This document shows positions 37,101 through 50,069 of a DNA stretch of 64,000 bases, piece by piece (positions within the stretch are counted from its first letter, which is position 1; each line of letters begins with the position of its first letter). Source of the DNA: Thozetella sp. PMI_491 (taxonomy: Eukaryota; Ascomycota; Sordariomycetes; Chaetosphaeriales; Chaetosphaeriaceae). Location of the stretch: NCBI GenBank assembly GCA_021432635.1, contig MU270019.1, forward strand, positions 1,237,672 to 1,301,671, in the 5' to 3' direction. The notes beneath the pieces were generated by a model. It searched no databases. It was given only the letters and a program-made list of their open reading frames with translations, and had not been told where the DNA came from. Made by a program: the position numbers and the translations under genes.

Positions 37101-40100
37101 AACGTTGCCAATCATTCTCAGTGTATCAGGGTGATGTGACGAGTCAAACGGTAGGCAGTCACCGCGGGCAATCCCGCGCGCCAACAGTCCTGGGTTGACG
37201 GTGAGCCGTTGGATCCTTCTTGGGACGTGGATAGTCCAGAGCTGCCCGTCTTCTGGATACGAGTACGCCAAGAGGACTCCTTGGAATGCCGCGTCTAGTA
37301 TTGCCGGATGGAGAGATAATTTTGACGGCTCGACGATATTGAGATATCCCGTAGCGGCGCCCAGTTTCCTCTCTAACCCGTCTAGTGCGACAAACGGACC
37401 GGCCCACTGGTAATCGAGATCCTTGGACGCTGAGTAAAAGTCCTCAGCTTGAACCTTGATCAGGTTCGGCGGCCTCGGTAACCTGGGAGGGAGGGCGCCA
37501 TCCGAGGGCTCGCCCAAGGTGATGCGCACGCACCCTGAGGCGAAGAGACCCAGTCCTCCACTGTCACCTCCGCCGTCACCGGCGTGATACTTGAATGTCG
37601 CATCCATGGCGTGGCCACCGCGCGGTATGATGTCTGCAATGGAGACAATTATCTCGACGCCCGACTCGCTGGCGTCGAAGACGAGTGCCCGGCCAAATTC
37701 CATCTGGGTCAGCTCGATCAGGGATGCCGACAGCCCTCTGTGTCTGCACAACGCCATGGCAGCCTCTAGAGCGGTGACAACATATCCGGCAGCTGGAAAC
37801 ACGATCTGATCTTGCAGCTGGTGCCCTATTAGCCACGGAATCTCCGAGGGCCGCAAGACATGGCGCCACCGCATGTCTTGATCGTTGCTACCGGGCATCA
37901 TGTGGCCCAGCAGTTCATGTACGGGATCCGGGCGTGTCCGGAATGCCTTGGCATATCTCGATTCGTTCCAGTAGTCGTTCTCATGATCCCATGCGTACGT
38001 CGGAAGCCCCTTGACTAGTTTGGGCTGATGCCCTCCTGATAAGTAGTGCTCGTAGGTGCGCAGATTCACAGAGTCGCCTCCGAGGCAGGCCCAGATGCGA
38101 CCAAGCGCGCTGGCGACAGACTCTACAGCCGAAATGCCCCGGCGGAAGAGCCCGGTGTAAGGAAGGTTCTGCCCAGACAACTCTTCCAAGGTTTCTAGGG
38201 CGGGGCTCTTGAGTGATGGATGTGGCCCTATCTCGATGGCCATGTCGAAGGGCCCCTTGGCTGTCCAGGCGTTGGTAATGGCTTGCTGGAAAAGCACGGG
38301 GCTGACGAGATTGCGGTTCCAGTACACTCCTCGAAGACTTTCCTGCTCTCCCGACATGTCCGGCCCGTCGGACAAGACGCTGGAGAACCATGTACTCTTC
38401 TCGGCACTGTCGATCTTAATCTCTAGGGCAGCTAAAGACTCGATATATGCGGCTGAGCAGGGTACCATGTGGTGAGAATGGTATGCCTTGTCGACTCTCA
38501 AAGCTCTTACAAACTTCTTCTCATCCTCAAAGATGACCTTCATCTCCTCAATGCCGTCGTGATCCCCGGAGAGAGTGACACTGCTAGGCGAGTTTATAGC
38601 CGCAATGCAGACGCGACCTTCGAATTCTGGCTCGTTGCACAGCTCCTGCGCGTCTTCGGCAGATGTGCTGACCGCCATCATGGCACCCAGAATCCCGCCG
38701 GGTCCACGGGCAGCTTTCGAGTGTAAGCCACGGTAATAGGCAATGCAGATGGCATCCTCTGCGGAGATGAAGCCTGCCGCATACGCAGCCGCAATCTCGC
38801 CGGATGAGTGCCCGACTACTGCAGAAAACTCCACGCCAGCAGCTCGTAAGAGATCTACCTGGAGGATTTGGACTGCTGTGCAAAGTGGCTGCGATATCTC
38901 GGCTTCGCTAAGTCGTGACAACGCACCCTCCCTTTGCAATTCTTCGAGAAGGGACCATGCCGGACGGTCAGCAGGGGGAAGACGTGAAAGCCTGAATTCA
39001 AGACGTGCTATCACGTGCCGCGCAGCTTTCGAGCTGGCTAGCAGTTGTGATCCCATGCCGGGCCACTGAGCACCCTGGCCGGTGAAGACGCCGAGGATGG
39101 CGTGCTTCCCGAGTTCGGGCGTTTTATATCTTGATATTCGCGTTATGATGGGCTGGTCGGTATCCTCTTGGTTGCTTTCTATTTTGGCCGTAAGTTTGGT
39201 CAAGAGATCTTTGGCACTGGAGGCTGTAATCGATGTAGCTACTCGGAAGCATGTCCGCCGACTATGGAGCGTGTAGCTGAGGTCATGTAAAGAGATGCTA
39301 TGCATGTTGGACTGGAGATAGTCACGAAAATGTGTCATGTATGTGATCAGTGATGATCTCGAGAATGCCGAGAATACAAAGGGCGCGAAAGTGACCTCCT
39401 GTACAGTCGTGATCGTGGTCCCTCTCTGGGTGGCTGGAGTATAGCTCTCCAAGATGGCGTGTACGATGGCGCCACCGAATCCGAAGCTATATCGCGCAAT
39501 GGTTAGCAAAGAGTTGTATAAGGCACCTCATGAATGCCCCACCTGTTCACGCTTGCACGTCGTGGAACATTGTCTGGCACAGACGGCCAGGGTGCTGCTG
39601 TCGTCGAGACTTGCAGGTTGCTATAAAACGGCTCAACACGTGGGCTCAGACGGTTGAATAAAAGGTTGGGTGGGACCGTCGCATTTTGTAAAGCTAGTGA
39701 AGCTTTGAGAATGCCCGCGATGCCGGCTGTTCCCTCGGTATGCCCGATGACAGACTTTATGCTGCCTACCAAAAGCCGGTTTGCACCTAGCCTGCCTTCA
39801 CCCTTGCTTGGGAAAAAGGCAGTGCTAACCGCCTCAGCTTCGGCAGCATCACCGGCAAGAGTGCCAGTGCCGTGACACTCAAAATATTGGGGACGATGGG
39901 CCGGATTTCCCACGTCGAGGCCAGCTCTGGCGTAGCAATCTCGGATGAGTTGCGCCTGAGCAACGGGATTCGGCCTGCGAACAGCGTCAGCACTGCCAAG
40001 AACTGACGGATAGAGCGAGATCGACAGCGAATAGTGACTCACGATGTTATCCCCTGTGTCTTGCCGTCTTGTGCGAAGCCAGTCTCTCGTATAATACACT

Positions 40101-40902
40101 CTATGTCATCGCCGTCTTCTAGGGCGGCACTCAGTGTTTTGAGCACCACCGCAGCAACACCTTCACCTCGGGCGTATCCGTTCGCCCCGGCGTCCCACAT
40201 GCGGGACCGCCCGTCTGGTGACAGCATGTTTAGAGAACTGAGAGAAATGAAGCAATGTGCGTCGAGGAGGAGATTGGCCCCTGTAGCAACGGCCACCCGC
40301 GACTGGCCGGTGCGCAGCTGCTGAACAGCTTGGTGGAGAGCTACTAAACTGGAGCTGCATGCTGTATCTATCGTCATAGATGGTCCGTGCCAGTCAAAGA
40401 AGTAAGAGATCCTGTTGGAGAGGATCGCACGGGAGGTGCCAGAGGCGTGGTAGTTCCCCGTGGAATCGTCAGTGTCGCGCGTCATGATCTGCTCGTAGTC
40501 TGATACCATCTGGCCTGTATACACGGCCGTATCCGACCCCCGCAGGTTCTCGACGGCCAGGCCTGCAGCTTCTAGGGCTTCGTATACTGTCTCTAGAAGC
40601 AGCCGGCATTGTGGGTCCAAACACATGGCCTCTGCAGGATTCATGCCGAAGAAGGAGGCATCAAAGCGCCGGTGTACTCCTTCCTCCGCGAGGAAATATG
40701 CCTGCTTGACATTCATATGGCCATGGTACTGCGCGTTCTCGTGATAGAAACCGTCCACGCTGAACCGGTCTGATGGAATCGGCTGGCTCAGTCCTCGTGG
40801 ACTGCGCAGGAGCTCCCAGAGCTTGGAAGGTGAGTTTGCGCCGCCGGGAAAGCGACAACCCGATCCGATGATCGCAATGTCTCGAGGAGTATTCGCCGCC
40901 AT
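28189..40902 (-). CDS. Hybrid PKS-NRPS (KS-AT-DH-MT-psiER-KR-ACP-C-A-T-R)
   Basis: Eight exons (40043..40902, 39543..39974, 34213..39486, 34042..34130, 31909..33958, 31401..31762, 28189..31307, all phase-consistent; the 93-nt intron before the last is itself open) give about 4061 residues. In order: KS with DTACSSS (Cys182); AT with GHSSGE (Ser about 658); DH with GHQLQD (His about 986) and LDAAFQG; C-methyltransferase with QIGAGAGA near 1425; an ER-like region lacking a nucleotide-binding motif; KR with GLSGGLG near 2135; ACP with GIDSLL near 2457; C; A with [11 protein letters not shown] and [10 protein letters not shown] with GGSSLL near 3599; and an R domain with TGATGTLG and YVSTK (Tyr about 3879). 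The iterative PKS should build a methylated chain that the NRPS half joins to an amino acid. The C motif reads HPLVADG rather than HHxxxDG. The start is the first in-frame ATG. Confidence 0.93.
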
Positions 40903-43057
40903 AATTGGTATTTGAGTATTTGACAATGCCGATAGATAGAACTGAGGTTATCGATTCTCACTGAATCAGATTCACTCTATCCTCTGTTTTTGTCTTGCTG
41001 AAGAGGTGAGCTACCCTTTCGGTCGCGAAAGTCCTCCTACTGCCAGGTATTTTTCAGCTGCAGGAGAGCTTGTCCCCGCTGCAGCCCTAGCTCGGGTGTG
41101 GGTGAGCGGCGGTGCACCTACGCAAACCCTGTAGGAAACAAGCCTCTTGGGAGCCTATGAGGAGAGCCGATCTCCCGGCAATGCAAGCGGCCGCCCAGCC
41201 GTAAGGCGCAGAATTCCTATAACGAGGCAGTCCGAGATGGTGGGGAGAAGGGTGGCACAGACTACCTGTTCATACTCGTTTTTTGTTGTATATCTCGAGG
41301 TAGGAATCACTAAGACCCACGATGGCTTCTAGGCCAGCTAGCCCCCATTGAAGCCACCGTTCCTTATTTGCACTTTGCGAGCCGAGGCAGCAACTACTAT
41401 TAACGGAACATGATTAAGAATCTGCAATATGCCCAGAAATGGACCGTGGCGTCAGTCAAATTTGGCTCCGTCCATCTCTGCATGCAAATGCTATTAGGCA
41501 GCCCTTTTCTCCCCTCAGGAGCAAAAATAAACCTTCGTAACAGTATGAAGTACAGAGTCCACCTATCAAGGCACTAGGTTGGTCATGACTGATGAATCGC
41601 TATCGGACTTTCGCCGCGGGAGAATAGCAGAACAGGGAGGATTGATCCGGCCGTAGTGCTGCACTTCGGAGAGAGGGTAGCAGTGACAGGGCCTAGTGGT
41701 GTGTGTTGGGGGCTCTCAAGGCTCTTCCCCCGTGATTCGTATGCCATCAAAGTACGCCTCGGGGGCGGTAAGCCAAGCCGAAGCCCCGTCCATGGTTCCA
41801 CTCTAGAGCCCAAAGTCCATCGACAGATGCTTCGGCGCATCGCTTGTGTATACTATAGTAGGCAATGTCCTGTTGTGCAGCCCAATTTAACTCTGCCTTG
41901 GTAGCTAGACAGTGCGCCCCACTGTAGGGGCTATACGAAAAGCCCTCCTGGTACCTATGCGATGGTACGTCCGATCCTCAGACGCGCGCGAATGCACCGA
42001 GGAGGCGCCGAGGGGGATAGTTTTTGAGCCTATCATCTCAGGTCTTTTCCCGAATGCAACAGACAACCTAGATGCTCTCTTTCTTGAATAACCGAATACA
42101 GGGGTGATCTTTGGTGCTTGTCCGGAGCTGACTGCATTGGGTCGTACGCGCGACACGTGGTCATTGGCCGGTGCTTTCTGGATATACGGGGGCTGGGCGC
42201 TCGAGCCTTGTCGGGGATGGTCGGTCGGGGATGGTCGGGGGATGGGGGCTGCTGACAAGGGCAGCGCACTTAGTCCAACCAGGGAATAGGCCGCCTCGCA
42301 ATAACGCGCCCAGCTATGCAAAACCATGGCAACCTGAAATGGAGAGGATTCCACGCTCGGCATTCAGGGCCGGCGCCCTGTCGCCATTGGCTCCGGCATT
42401 GGGCTTGAGGGAATGAGGTGGCGCGACGACACGGAGGCTGACTCCTGCCCAGCTTGCCAGCCAAGCCAACAGACAGCCGACTCGACTTGGAGCGACCTGT
42501 CGGACAGCCTTGTCGACACGAACGATCAACGGTCTGCAGGTCCCTCGCAGACCCCAACATGAGTCGGAGGCATTGCGATATACCTCGGTTGCCACGCTGA
42601 AGTAGCAGAGACCTCGATCATCCCCCGCCCTTGTGTACTCATTGCTGCGTAGGTGTCAGCCTTTGCCGCAGCCTTACCTCCTCCGCTATCGAGCTAGCCA
42701 AATCGCCCAGCCAAATTGACACCCAATGGGTAGGATTCAGCGCTTGCAGGTTCCCGCAGCCGCGGATGATGCTAGTTCGAGCTGCAGCTAGATCCTTATC
42801 CTGCATTCCCAAGGTCGGCCAACCGTTCCCAGCTTGCCACTTGGAGGTGCACAGGAGCCCATCCGATCCCTTATTCGCCAATTCGGGGCGCTGCCGTCAG
42901 GGCAAGAGGCGGAAGACGCTGCCGGCCGGGCGGTTCGCTGCCTACCCCCTCTCGCCCGCCGTTCCACCACCTCCCGCTTGCCTTTCTTAGTTTTCCCCGG
43001 TTCCACGTCCAGCTCCCGTTGCTGGAACTCTGTGTCGCCTTCAACAGCGCAGCAAAA
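40903..43057. other. Divergent promoter region of the PKS-NRPS and membrane-protein genes
   Basis: About 2.15 kb between the minus-strand PKS-NRPS start and the plus-strand rhodopsin-like gene. I find no supported gene; open frames here are short and domain-free. A G-rich triplicated GGGGATGGTCGG-like stretch lies near 42211-42246. It probably controls both cluster genes. Confidence 0.55.
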
Positions 43058-44501
43058 ATGGCATTCAATGTGTTTCACGACTCGACACAGGGTTCTTTCT
43101 TTGTCGTGCTCATTGTCACGGGGGCCCTGTCCATTGTAGCGGTTCTATGCCGTTTCTTGGCCACAAGGCTCTCGCGCCGGCGGCCCGGCTTGGAAGACTG
43201 GCTTGCCTTGGCGGCGCTCCTGGTCTATCTTCTACGTGTCGGCGCTGTGCTCTATGGTATATAATCTGCCATCTCCGAGCTCAACTCATGAGCAATCTAC
43301 GCCTTGGCAGTTGGATGCTGACCTTGAATGACTGCGCACAGGGCTCACAGTCATCAATGGCCGGGGGCTGGACCTGGCTTTCGACCCCGAGGCTTACGAG
43401 AAGTCATTCAAGGTATGAGAACCACACCGCTGGTATCCAATTATCTGCGGCGCGGCCTATATCTCTTTCCGCGCGAAGGATGACTGACGTGCTCCCATTC
43501 ACGTAGATGGTCTTCCTGGCCGATATGATTACGTGTTTAGATCAGAGCCTCGCTAAATTCAGCATTTGCGCTCTGTACTATCGTATCATGGGCGTATATA
43601 GAACCTACGCGTACTGGATCTACGGCCTTGCCGCCTTTCAGGCGATAGTAAACCTCGCGATAATACTCGCCCAGGTGTTCATGTGTCGGCCCATCAACAA
43701 GTTCTGGCAGTGGTGGGTGGAAGGGGATTGTGTCCCCTTCTCGACTTTTCTTGTCGCGCTAGACACTCCCAACTCGCTGATCGACTTTGCCCTCGTCATA
43801 CTCGCCTTGACCAGAATTCGGTCTCTCCGCCTGGACGTGGGCACGAAGTTGAGGCTGTCTTTCCTTTTCGGCCTTGGAAGCTTGTAAGTACTCTCAGTCT
43901 CCATCACCACCTCCTGGTCCGCGGAGGTTACGGTGCTCTTCATTAACCTGCTATCTCAGGGCTGGAATCTTCGGGTTCGTCAAGATTGGTGTCTCTTACA
44001 ACACAGACATAGCATGTAGGTCAACCTTTGCCTTCGCCTGCTGTGCATGTTCTCACTAGCCTCTTCCCTCGCTTCCCTTCCTTTCCGTCCTTCCGCCATC
44101 TGCTACCGGGGCTGGAGTGTTAATAACGTGTCAAACTAGACACCTCGGCTGCTCTCGGTTTGTGGGCAGCAGTGCAGTCGTTTGTCACCCTCTTCTGCTG
44201 CTGTGCGCCTGTCTACACTCCTCTGTTGCCCAACACCGGGTTCTGGAGCCGTATTTCCTCCAAGTTCAGCACACTCCGCCTTAGAACTATCTCCGACTAC
44301 AAGTCTCAGTCTACTGGGACTGATTTTACCCGGACAAACAAAGAATCGCAGAAAAGCGATGCCCCTTCTGTAGAACATGATTCGGTGCCGAGTACCAAAG
44401 AATCAGTCCCAGCCGAACAGTCGGATCATACTTCGGATCCGCACGACATCATACAATCCACGGGTGCATCGCAAAGGCGAGAAGACACGTCAGTTGTTTG
44501 A
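43058..44501 (+). CDS. Fungal rhodopsin-like integral membrane protein
   Basis: Five exons, 43058..43256, 43342..43412, 43507..43883, 43960..44015 and 44140..44501, give 354 residues with matching phases. Seven hydrophobic segments occupy roughly residues 10-275, with the features of the fungal rhodopsin/SAT-like membrane domain: an R-x-x-x-R-x-x-GLEDW loop after the first helix, SICALYYRIM, FMCRPINKFW, SLIDFALVILALTRI and GVSYNTDIAYTSAALGLWAAVQ. A Ser/Thr-rich hydrophilic tail of about 80 residues follows. Members are common in secondary-metabolite clusters and among PTH11-like receptors; their molecular role is not established. Its divergent position next to the PKS-NRPS supports cluster membership. 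Confidence 0.85.
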
Positions 44502-45310
44502 GCTATATTGATGGCATGTGACATGAAATAAGTTGCTGCGCATTCACCCAAGGAGATGTTTGGGCAGCCGGAGGAAATCCTATCTACTTTGATACTGAAT
44601 GAATACAAAGCTGGGGGAAATGAGATGTTCTTTTCATTGGTAGATGTTAAAATACGCGGGCTTAAAAAGCATACGACGATTATGAAACCCACATCTAACC
44701 CGAATTTACTATCCTGTAGCGGCCAAAGGACTGCAGAGTGATGATATACGTGTTTCTCGATGGAGCCGTCACTTGAATAGCATGGTGACACTTATTCTCG
44801 AACGTATACTATAGAATAGAGAGCACTACCCCGATAATCATGACGCTAGACCGAATGCTGTGGATTGTTCCATCGGCGAAATGCTGGTCGTTCGATTATA
44901 GGGGCAATCATCAAGTTCGGATGCACTAAATGAGTTACCCAACCAGTGGGAAATACAGCAAATAGAGTGCATGAGAGCTGGACACGGGCTCCACTCGTGC
45001 TGTGCTGCAGGTCGTGAAGACCTGCACGGGAAAGCTTGGGTAACCGGGTGTCTGTGCCACCTTCCCTACCCCCCTGCCAGGCCAGCCTGATGTTCCCTTT
45101 CCTTATTTAACCGATAAGCCCTGCCCCTTCCATGCAACCTGTCCAACCACCGATCGGCGAGCTGAGCCTCTATGTTGGCGCAAGGGCAGGCACGAAACAA
45201 AGAAAGTAGAGCTTTCTTAAACTGCGCGCGCATATTTTTTTCCTCAAACGCCTTCCCCCACTTCTCCCTCGCATTGGCCCTAAGCAAACTGTTCGCACGG
45301 CCAAGGTGTT
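44502..45310. other. Intergenic region upstream of the P450 gene
   Basis: About 0.8 kb, 3' flank of the membrane protein and promoter of the P450. No open frame has a recognisable domain. Confidence 0.5.
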
Positions 45311-47394
45311 ATGGCCTACCTCGGTTTCTTTGGCCTCTCGCCAGAGATGGTTTCGAACCTGGACGCAGCTGCGCTGCAGTCTATAACGACGATCGTACTT
45401 GGTGCTGTATGTCATGAAAACGGCTGCACGGGCTTGCCTCACATCCCTGTCCTCCATTTTCTCCTTCCTTTGCCCTGTCTAATGAGCCCACCTCCTAATT
45501 TCGACTCTGAAGGTCTCCGTGTATGCAACGGCTCGAAGTATATATAATCTCTACTTCCACCCGCTGGCTCAATTCCCCGGCCCGAAGATCGCCGCCATCT
45601 CCAACGTATGGTATGGCTATCACTGGTAAGTTCGTGTACAATCGGCTCTAGACTGCAGATTTCCTCCCCGGCTACAGCATATAACGCCAGAGCCAATAAG
45701 AGGAGAGTGAAGGAGAGTGTGATTACAAGACCCAGGAAATCTTGAACTGACGCTGGGCTCTAGGCTTACCGGGAGATATCCTTGGGCGATTCAAGATGCC
45801 CTTCGAAAGTATGGCGACGTAGTTCGCATTGCGCCTAACGAACTCGTGTTCGTGTCTCCGCAGGCCTTCAACGGTAAGTGCGGAACGATGCGTGCGCTAA
45901 GGATTTCCCGCCAGGCGAGGGACTTCATTAAGTCTGGAAATTTCTCGAGAGGTTGGAATCTGGACATCTGGAGCTCCGTCGCTTACATTTTGGTTGCTAG
46001 ACATATTCTGCCCCCAGCAGAAGGGGCTGGAGCTTTTTGTCAAGACCGATTTCAATAATCGTGGCAAGAATATGGGAGGTATCATATGGGAAGAGGATCC
46101 CGTGCGGCACCGAGAGGTCGCTAAGAAGCTCCTCCCCGCCTTCAGCGGTCGGGCCTTGCGATCTATGGAGCCTATGATACACCAGTACATGGACTACTTT
46201 GTTTCCAGGATGAAAGAGCTCGGCTCCGCCTCGGACGGAGTTGGACTGGTCAACTGGACGAACTGGCTTTCCCTAGACCTGTCGGTGGACCTCGCGTGGA
46301 GCGAGCAGTGGAATGAGATGCGAGATCGTGAGATTCCAATTTAGCGCCAGTCCCCCGTTCGGAATACTGACTGTTTAATAGAAAAAAACGCGCCTCTTCT
46401 CGATGTCCTACTTGGATTCAACGCGTTCGCTACCGTGATGCAGGTATTCAAACGATTCCCACTAATCAGCCCCGTGCAATATCTATTTGTGCCTGTACGC
46501 AAGCTCCGGACTTTCGTGGCTACCGAGAAAGCAACGCGTGTAGCGATCCAGCGTCGGATCGATCGGAGCGGCAGTATTGACAACATCGACTTCTTCGAAT
46601 ACGTGTTACCTTCGCACAGCCCGATTCCCACAGACTACGGCGAGCTCACGCATCTCGGCTCGGTCGCAACGCAAGTCATGTTGGCCGGCTGGGGCTCTAT
46701 GGCCGACTGGTATTACACCACGTTTTGCCACTTGCTCAAGGAGCCAGACTGTCTCCGAATCCTAGTAAAGGAGATTCGGGATACCTTTGATAGCTACAGC
46801 GATATTACGCCTAGTGCCCTCGCACCACTCCCGTATCTCACTGCCTGTCTGGAGGAGTCAGTTCGGTTGATGCCAAGCAATAGCACGGGTATGCCACGTC
46901 TTAGCCCAGGAGCGATGGTTGACGGGCATTATATTCCTAAAGGGGTAAGAGATTCCTCTCTGCTTTCATACGAAACTCGCGACTAGGCTTTACAAAGGAA
47001 AAGCGGAGAGTTTCGCTGCTAACCTTTGTACCTTTAGACCCACGTCCAGAGCAGCGTCTTTTCCCATGGGCGTAGCCCGCGATACTTTCATGACCCGCTT
47101 GAGTACCGCCCGCAACGATGGCTCTCGCCTGAGCATCCGTTGTACGAGGAGGTATATGCCAATGATGACCGAAAGGGCAATTATCCTTTTAGTCTTGGTC
47201 CACGAGTCTGCATTGGCAAAGAAATGGCGTGGATAGAGGGGAGACTGCTCCTCGCCAAGGTGGTATGGACGTTCGACATGGAAACGGCGCCGGGCCAGCG
47301 CATCGACTTGGACAAGACTTTGCTGCACTTCGGCTTGTTTGTCAAGCCAGAGCTGAAGGTGCGGTTTTTGCCGGTGAACAGAGGGCAAGACTAG
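45311..47394 (+). CDS. Cytochrome P450 monooxygenase
   Basis: Six exons, 45311..45406, 45513..45625, 45764..45873, 46001..46327, 46382..46944 and 47038..47394, give 521 residues. A short hydrophobic N-terminal anchor precedes the Pro-rich hinge FPGPK. The ExxR motif is ESVR (Glu374-Arg377), the PERF-like segment is YRPQRW, and the heme loop is [10 protein letters not shown] with the thiolate ligand Cys461. The I-helix reads [10 protein letters not shown] (about 316-325) instead of the usual A-G-x-[DE]-T-T, so the acid-alcohol pair for proton delivery is missing. It is expected at the ER membrane, probably oxidising the PKS-NRPS product. The unusual I-helix hints at altered chemistry, such as rearrangement or dehydration. 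All junctions are in phase. Confidence 0.9.
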
Positions 47395-47594
47395 CGTAAA
47401 GGTTTGAAGGAACAGGTTAGGGGGATTTGGTCCGCTCCAATCAGAATCATCAGGTTACCTAAAGCCCAACCCGGATTATTTAGCAAAATGTGAATCCAAC
47501 CGTTCTACTCTCCTCGAGAATATATTTTAAGACAAGGCTAGATATTCTATATTATATATAAGAGTGTATCACATCTGGCGATCCTTCTGGCCGA

Positions 47595-49515
47595 TCATCT
47601 TAAACCTGATTCGAGCTCTTCGTTGGAGGTTGCAACTTGCTCGACGTGCTTGTCGCTATTTGGCTTCGGCTGTCCCGACTTGTTCCACAGATTTTGGTCC
47701 TCCTGCAAGCCAAATTCCGTTGTTAACTCTTTCCGCAGCGGGATATCCTTCTCGAAAAGACACAACAGGAACGCGAAGCCGGAGAATGCGATACCAACCA
47801 AGAAGACCCGCTGGAGGGCCAGGCGATACACAGCGCGAATCTCTGCCTGGTCATGAAGTGGGAATAATTTTACAAACGCAGCCGAGGCAAACTGATACGC
47901 GCCGCCATTACTCATCAAGCTGGCAGCAACGGGGTTTGAAACCGCACCCTCGGTGACCAGGCCATCGACACGGTTGGCAAAGATGGCAGCGGGAATGGCA
48001 ACTCCCCAGACGCTGCCCATGGCACGCAAGAAGTTCCAAGCGCCGGTTGCAGCGGCTTGATCAGTCTCTGGCACAGGCGCCTGAAAGGCCGGCAACTGGG
48101 TATTGAGGAGCAAGCCACCACCGATCGGGCCAACGAACATGAACCCGACCCACTCGCCTGTCGGGGAATTCTCGTCAAGTAAGGAGAACAGACCGAGGCC
48201 TACCGTGAAGAGAAAGAATCCCAGTAAATGGATCGCTTTGTACTTGCCCCAACGGCTGACGGCAGCAGAGGCAGCCGCCGCAGCGGGTACGCCGAGCAGA
48301 GAAACGGGAATGACGTTGACGCCTGCCCGTGTCGGAGACAGCATCTGCACTGCCTGGAAGTAGACGGGCATGAAGAATATGGCCCAGTACACTACGGCAG
48401 TGAACAGAAACGTGTTGATGGCGATGATGACCGACGTGCGGTTGGCGAACAAGCGCGGTGGCATGACCGGTTCCGCTGGCGCGAGGTGACTGGCCTCGAA
48501 GGCGCCGAAAACGAAAAATCCGGCAAAGCCCAGGAGCAGCGGCACGAGGGTCTGCCACGACGACCAAGGATGGCGCGTACCGGCGTATGTGAGGGCAATC
48601 AGCATCGAGACCGTACTAGCGATCAGGATGCTGTTGCCGACCACGTCGATGCGCTTTAGGCGGCTGATCCATGAAGTGTCACGCCGGTGTTTGACCTTCA
48701 GAAACATGAACATGACAAGCAACGACACCCCGCCAATCGGCAGGTTGATGTAGAAGACCCATCGCCATGAGATGTTGTCGACGATGACGCCGCCGATCAG
48801 AGCGCCCATCGTGGTGCCGACGCTGTAGATGAGCAGCACGATAGCAATGTAGTTGCCACGATACCGAAGAGGGATCAGATCCGAGATAATCATATCTGGT
48901 AAGGCGTAGGATGAGTGAGCGCTTTGCTTTTAGGCCCCAAAGCTGCCACTGAAAAGAGGCAAGCTTCATTCCCTTTGAGGTTGGAACCCTGCATGCATAT
49001 GCCGCTATGACACACTTACCGATTCCCAGCAATATCCCCCCTGATCCGATTCCCTGGATGCCGCGGCCAGCGATCAGGGTGCTGCCGGCATTCGCACCGC
49101 CGCAGATTCCACTGCCGAGGACGAATGTAGCGATGGCACACATGGTGAGCCAGCGCCGGCCGTAGAGATTGGCCAGCTGGCCCATCACCGGCTGAAAGGC
49201 GGCGCTCGTCAGGAAGAAGGCATTGGTGAGCCAAATCCAGTCATCAGCAAGGGGTATGTCCACCAAGATGGCGGGTGCCGCCGTCGTCAGTGCGGAATTC
49301 TCGAGAGCGGCTAGCCATAGCGTGAAGCCGATTCCGATGATGATGGCCCAGAAGGCAAAGCTGTGCTGAATCTCCCGGAAGTTGACTTCGGACGGCTCTT
49401 GGCGTGAGCCATCATCCAGGCGCCCTCTACTGGGCATGTCTGCCAGGGCTGGCGGCTGTGGCTGCTGCTCTCTGTCGCTGGCAACACTGGATGACTTGGA
49501 TGACTTGGTTTCCAT
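47595..49515 (-). CDS. MFS drug-efflux transporter (DHA2, 14-TM type)
   Basis: Exons 49020..49515 and 47595..48895 with a 124-nt intron give 598 residues. The start is the ATG at 49515, because the longer frame opens only with GTG. After a Ser/Gln/Pro-rich cytosolic N terminus there are about 14 hydrophobic segments. The motif GQLANLYGRRW corresponds to the MFS loop 2-3 signature, and GRGIQGIGSGG followed by PLRYRGNY to the drug:H+ antiporter motifs of the DHA2 family, which includes the aflatoxin-pump and trichothecene-pump relatives. It is predicted at the plasma or vacuolar membrane, exporting the cluster product for self-protection. It is transcribed divergently from the trans-acting enoyl reductase. 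Confidence 0.88.
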
Positions 49516-50069
49516 GGCAGCCACTGAATGGGAAGGGAATCTACGCACCGGAAGGCAGACATAGCATCAGGCGCATTCACATGGCAAACAAGAAGGGCCG
49601 CGAAGAAATACGCCAAAACGCCGACCGGTGTCACACAAAGACAGGCACCTAACTTACCAAGTACCAAAGTCGTTAATTACTGGGGTGTTAGGTACTATGT
49701 ACGGAGTACTAATTAAACCCCAGCAACGCTGAGATCGTACAGCCTTACTCACAGTGTTGGCCCCCAATGTCCACTGTATACAAACCAGGAGGGAGCTGGG
49801 GCTGCCTGATGCAGTGTAACCCACCCTCCGAAGTGACACGGCATATGAACGGCCGCCTGGCAAATATGCAACTAAGCGCCGGCCAAGCCCAGCGTCATTT
49901 AAGTAACGGGGTTGCTTACACGGTCCTCCAGCCAAGATGCATGCGGCTGTACGGGGAAGGAGCTCCCATACGACACCAGGTGCAGGGCAGAAGAACACCC
50001 GAAAAGGAGATAGAGACAAACAAAGAAGAAGAAAACGAAGAATAGGAAGTGAGCAATACTGGTAAAGCC
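49516..50069. promoter_or_regulatory. Divergent promoter region of MFS pump and trans-enoyl reductase
   Basis: About 550 nt between two divergent start codons. It contains an inverted repeat GTACT-N8-AGTAC (49692..49709). A shared bidirectional promoter is inferred from the arrangement; no specific factor-binding site can be assigned. Confidence 0.5.

Noticed and set aside
41905-42363. 152-residue minus-strand frame in the PKS-NRPS promoter region
   Set aside because: No recognisable motif; overlaps other frames equally open.
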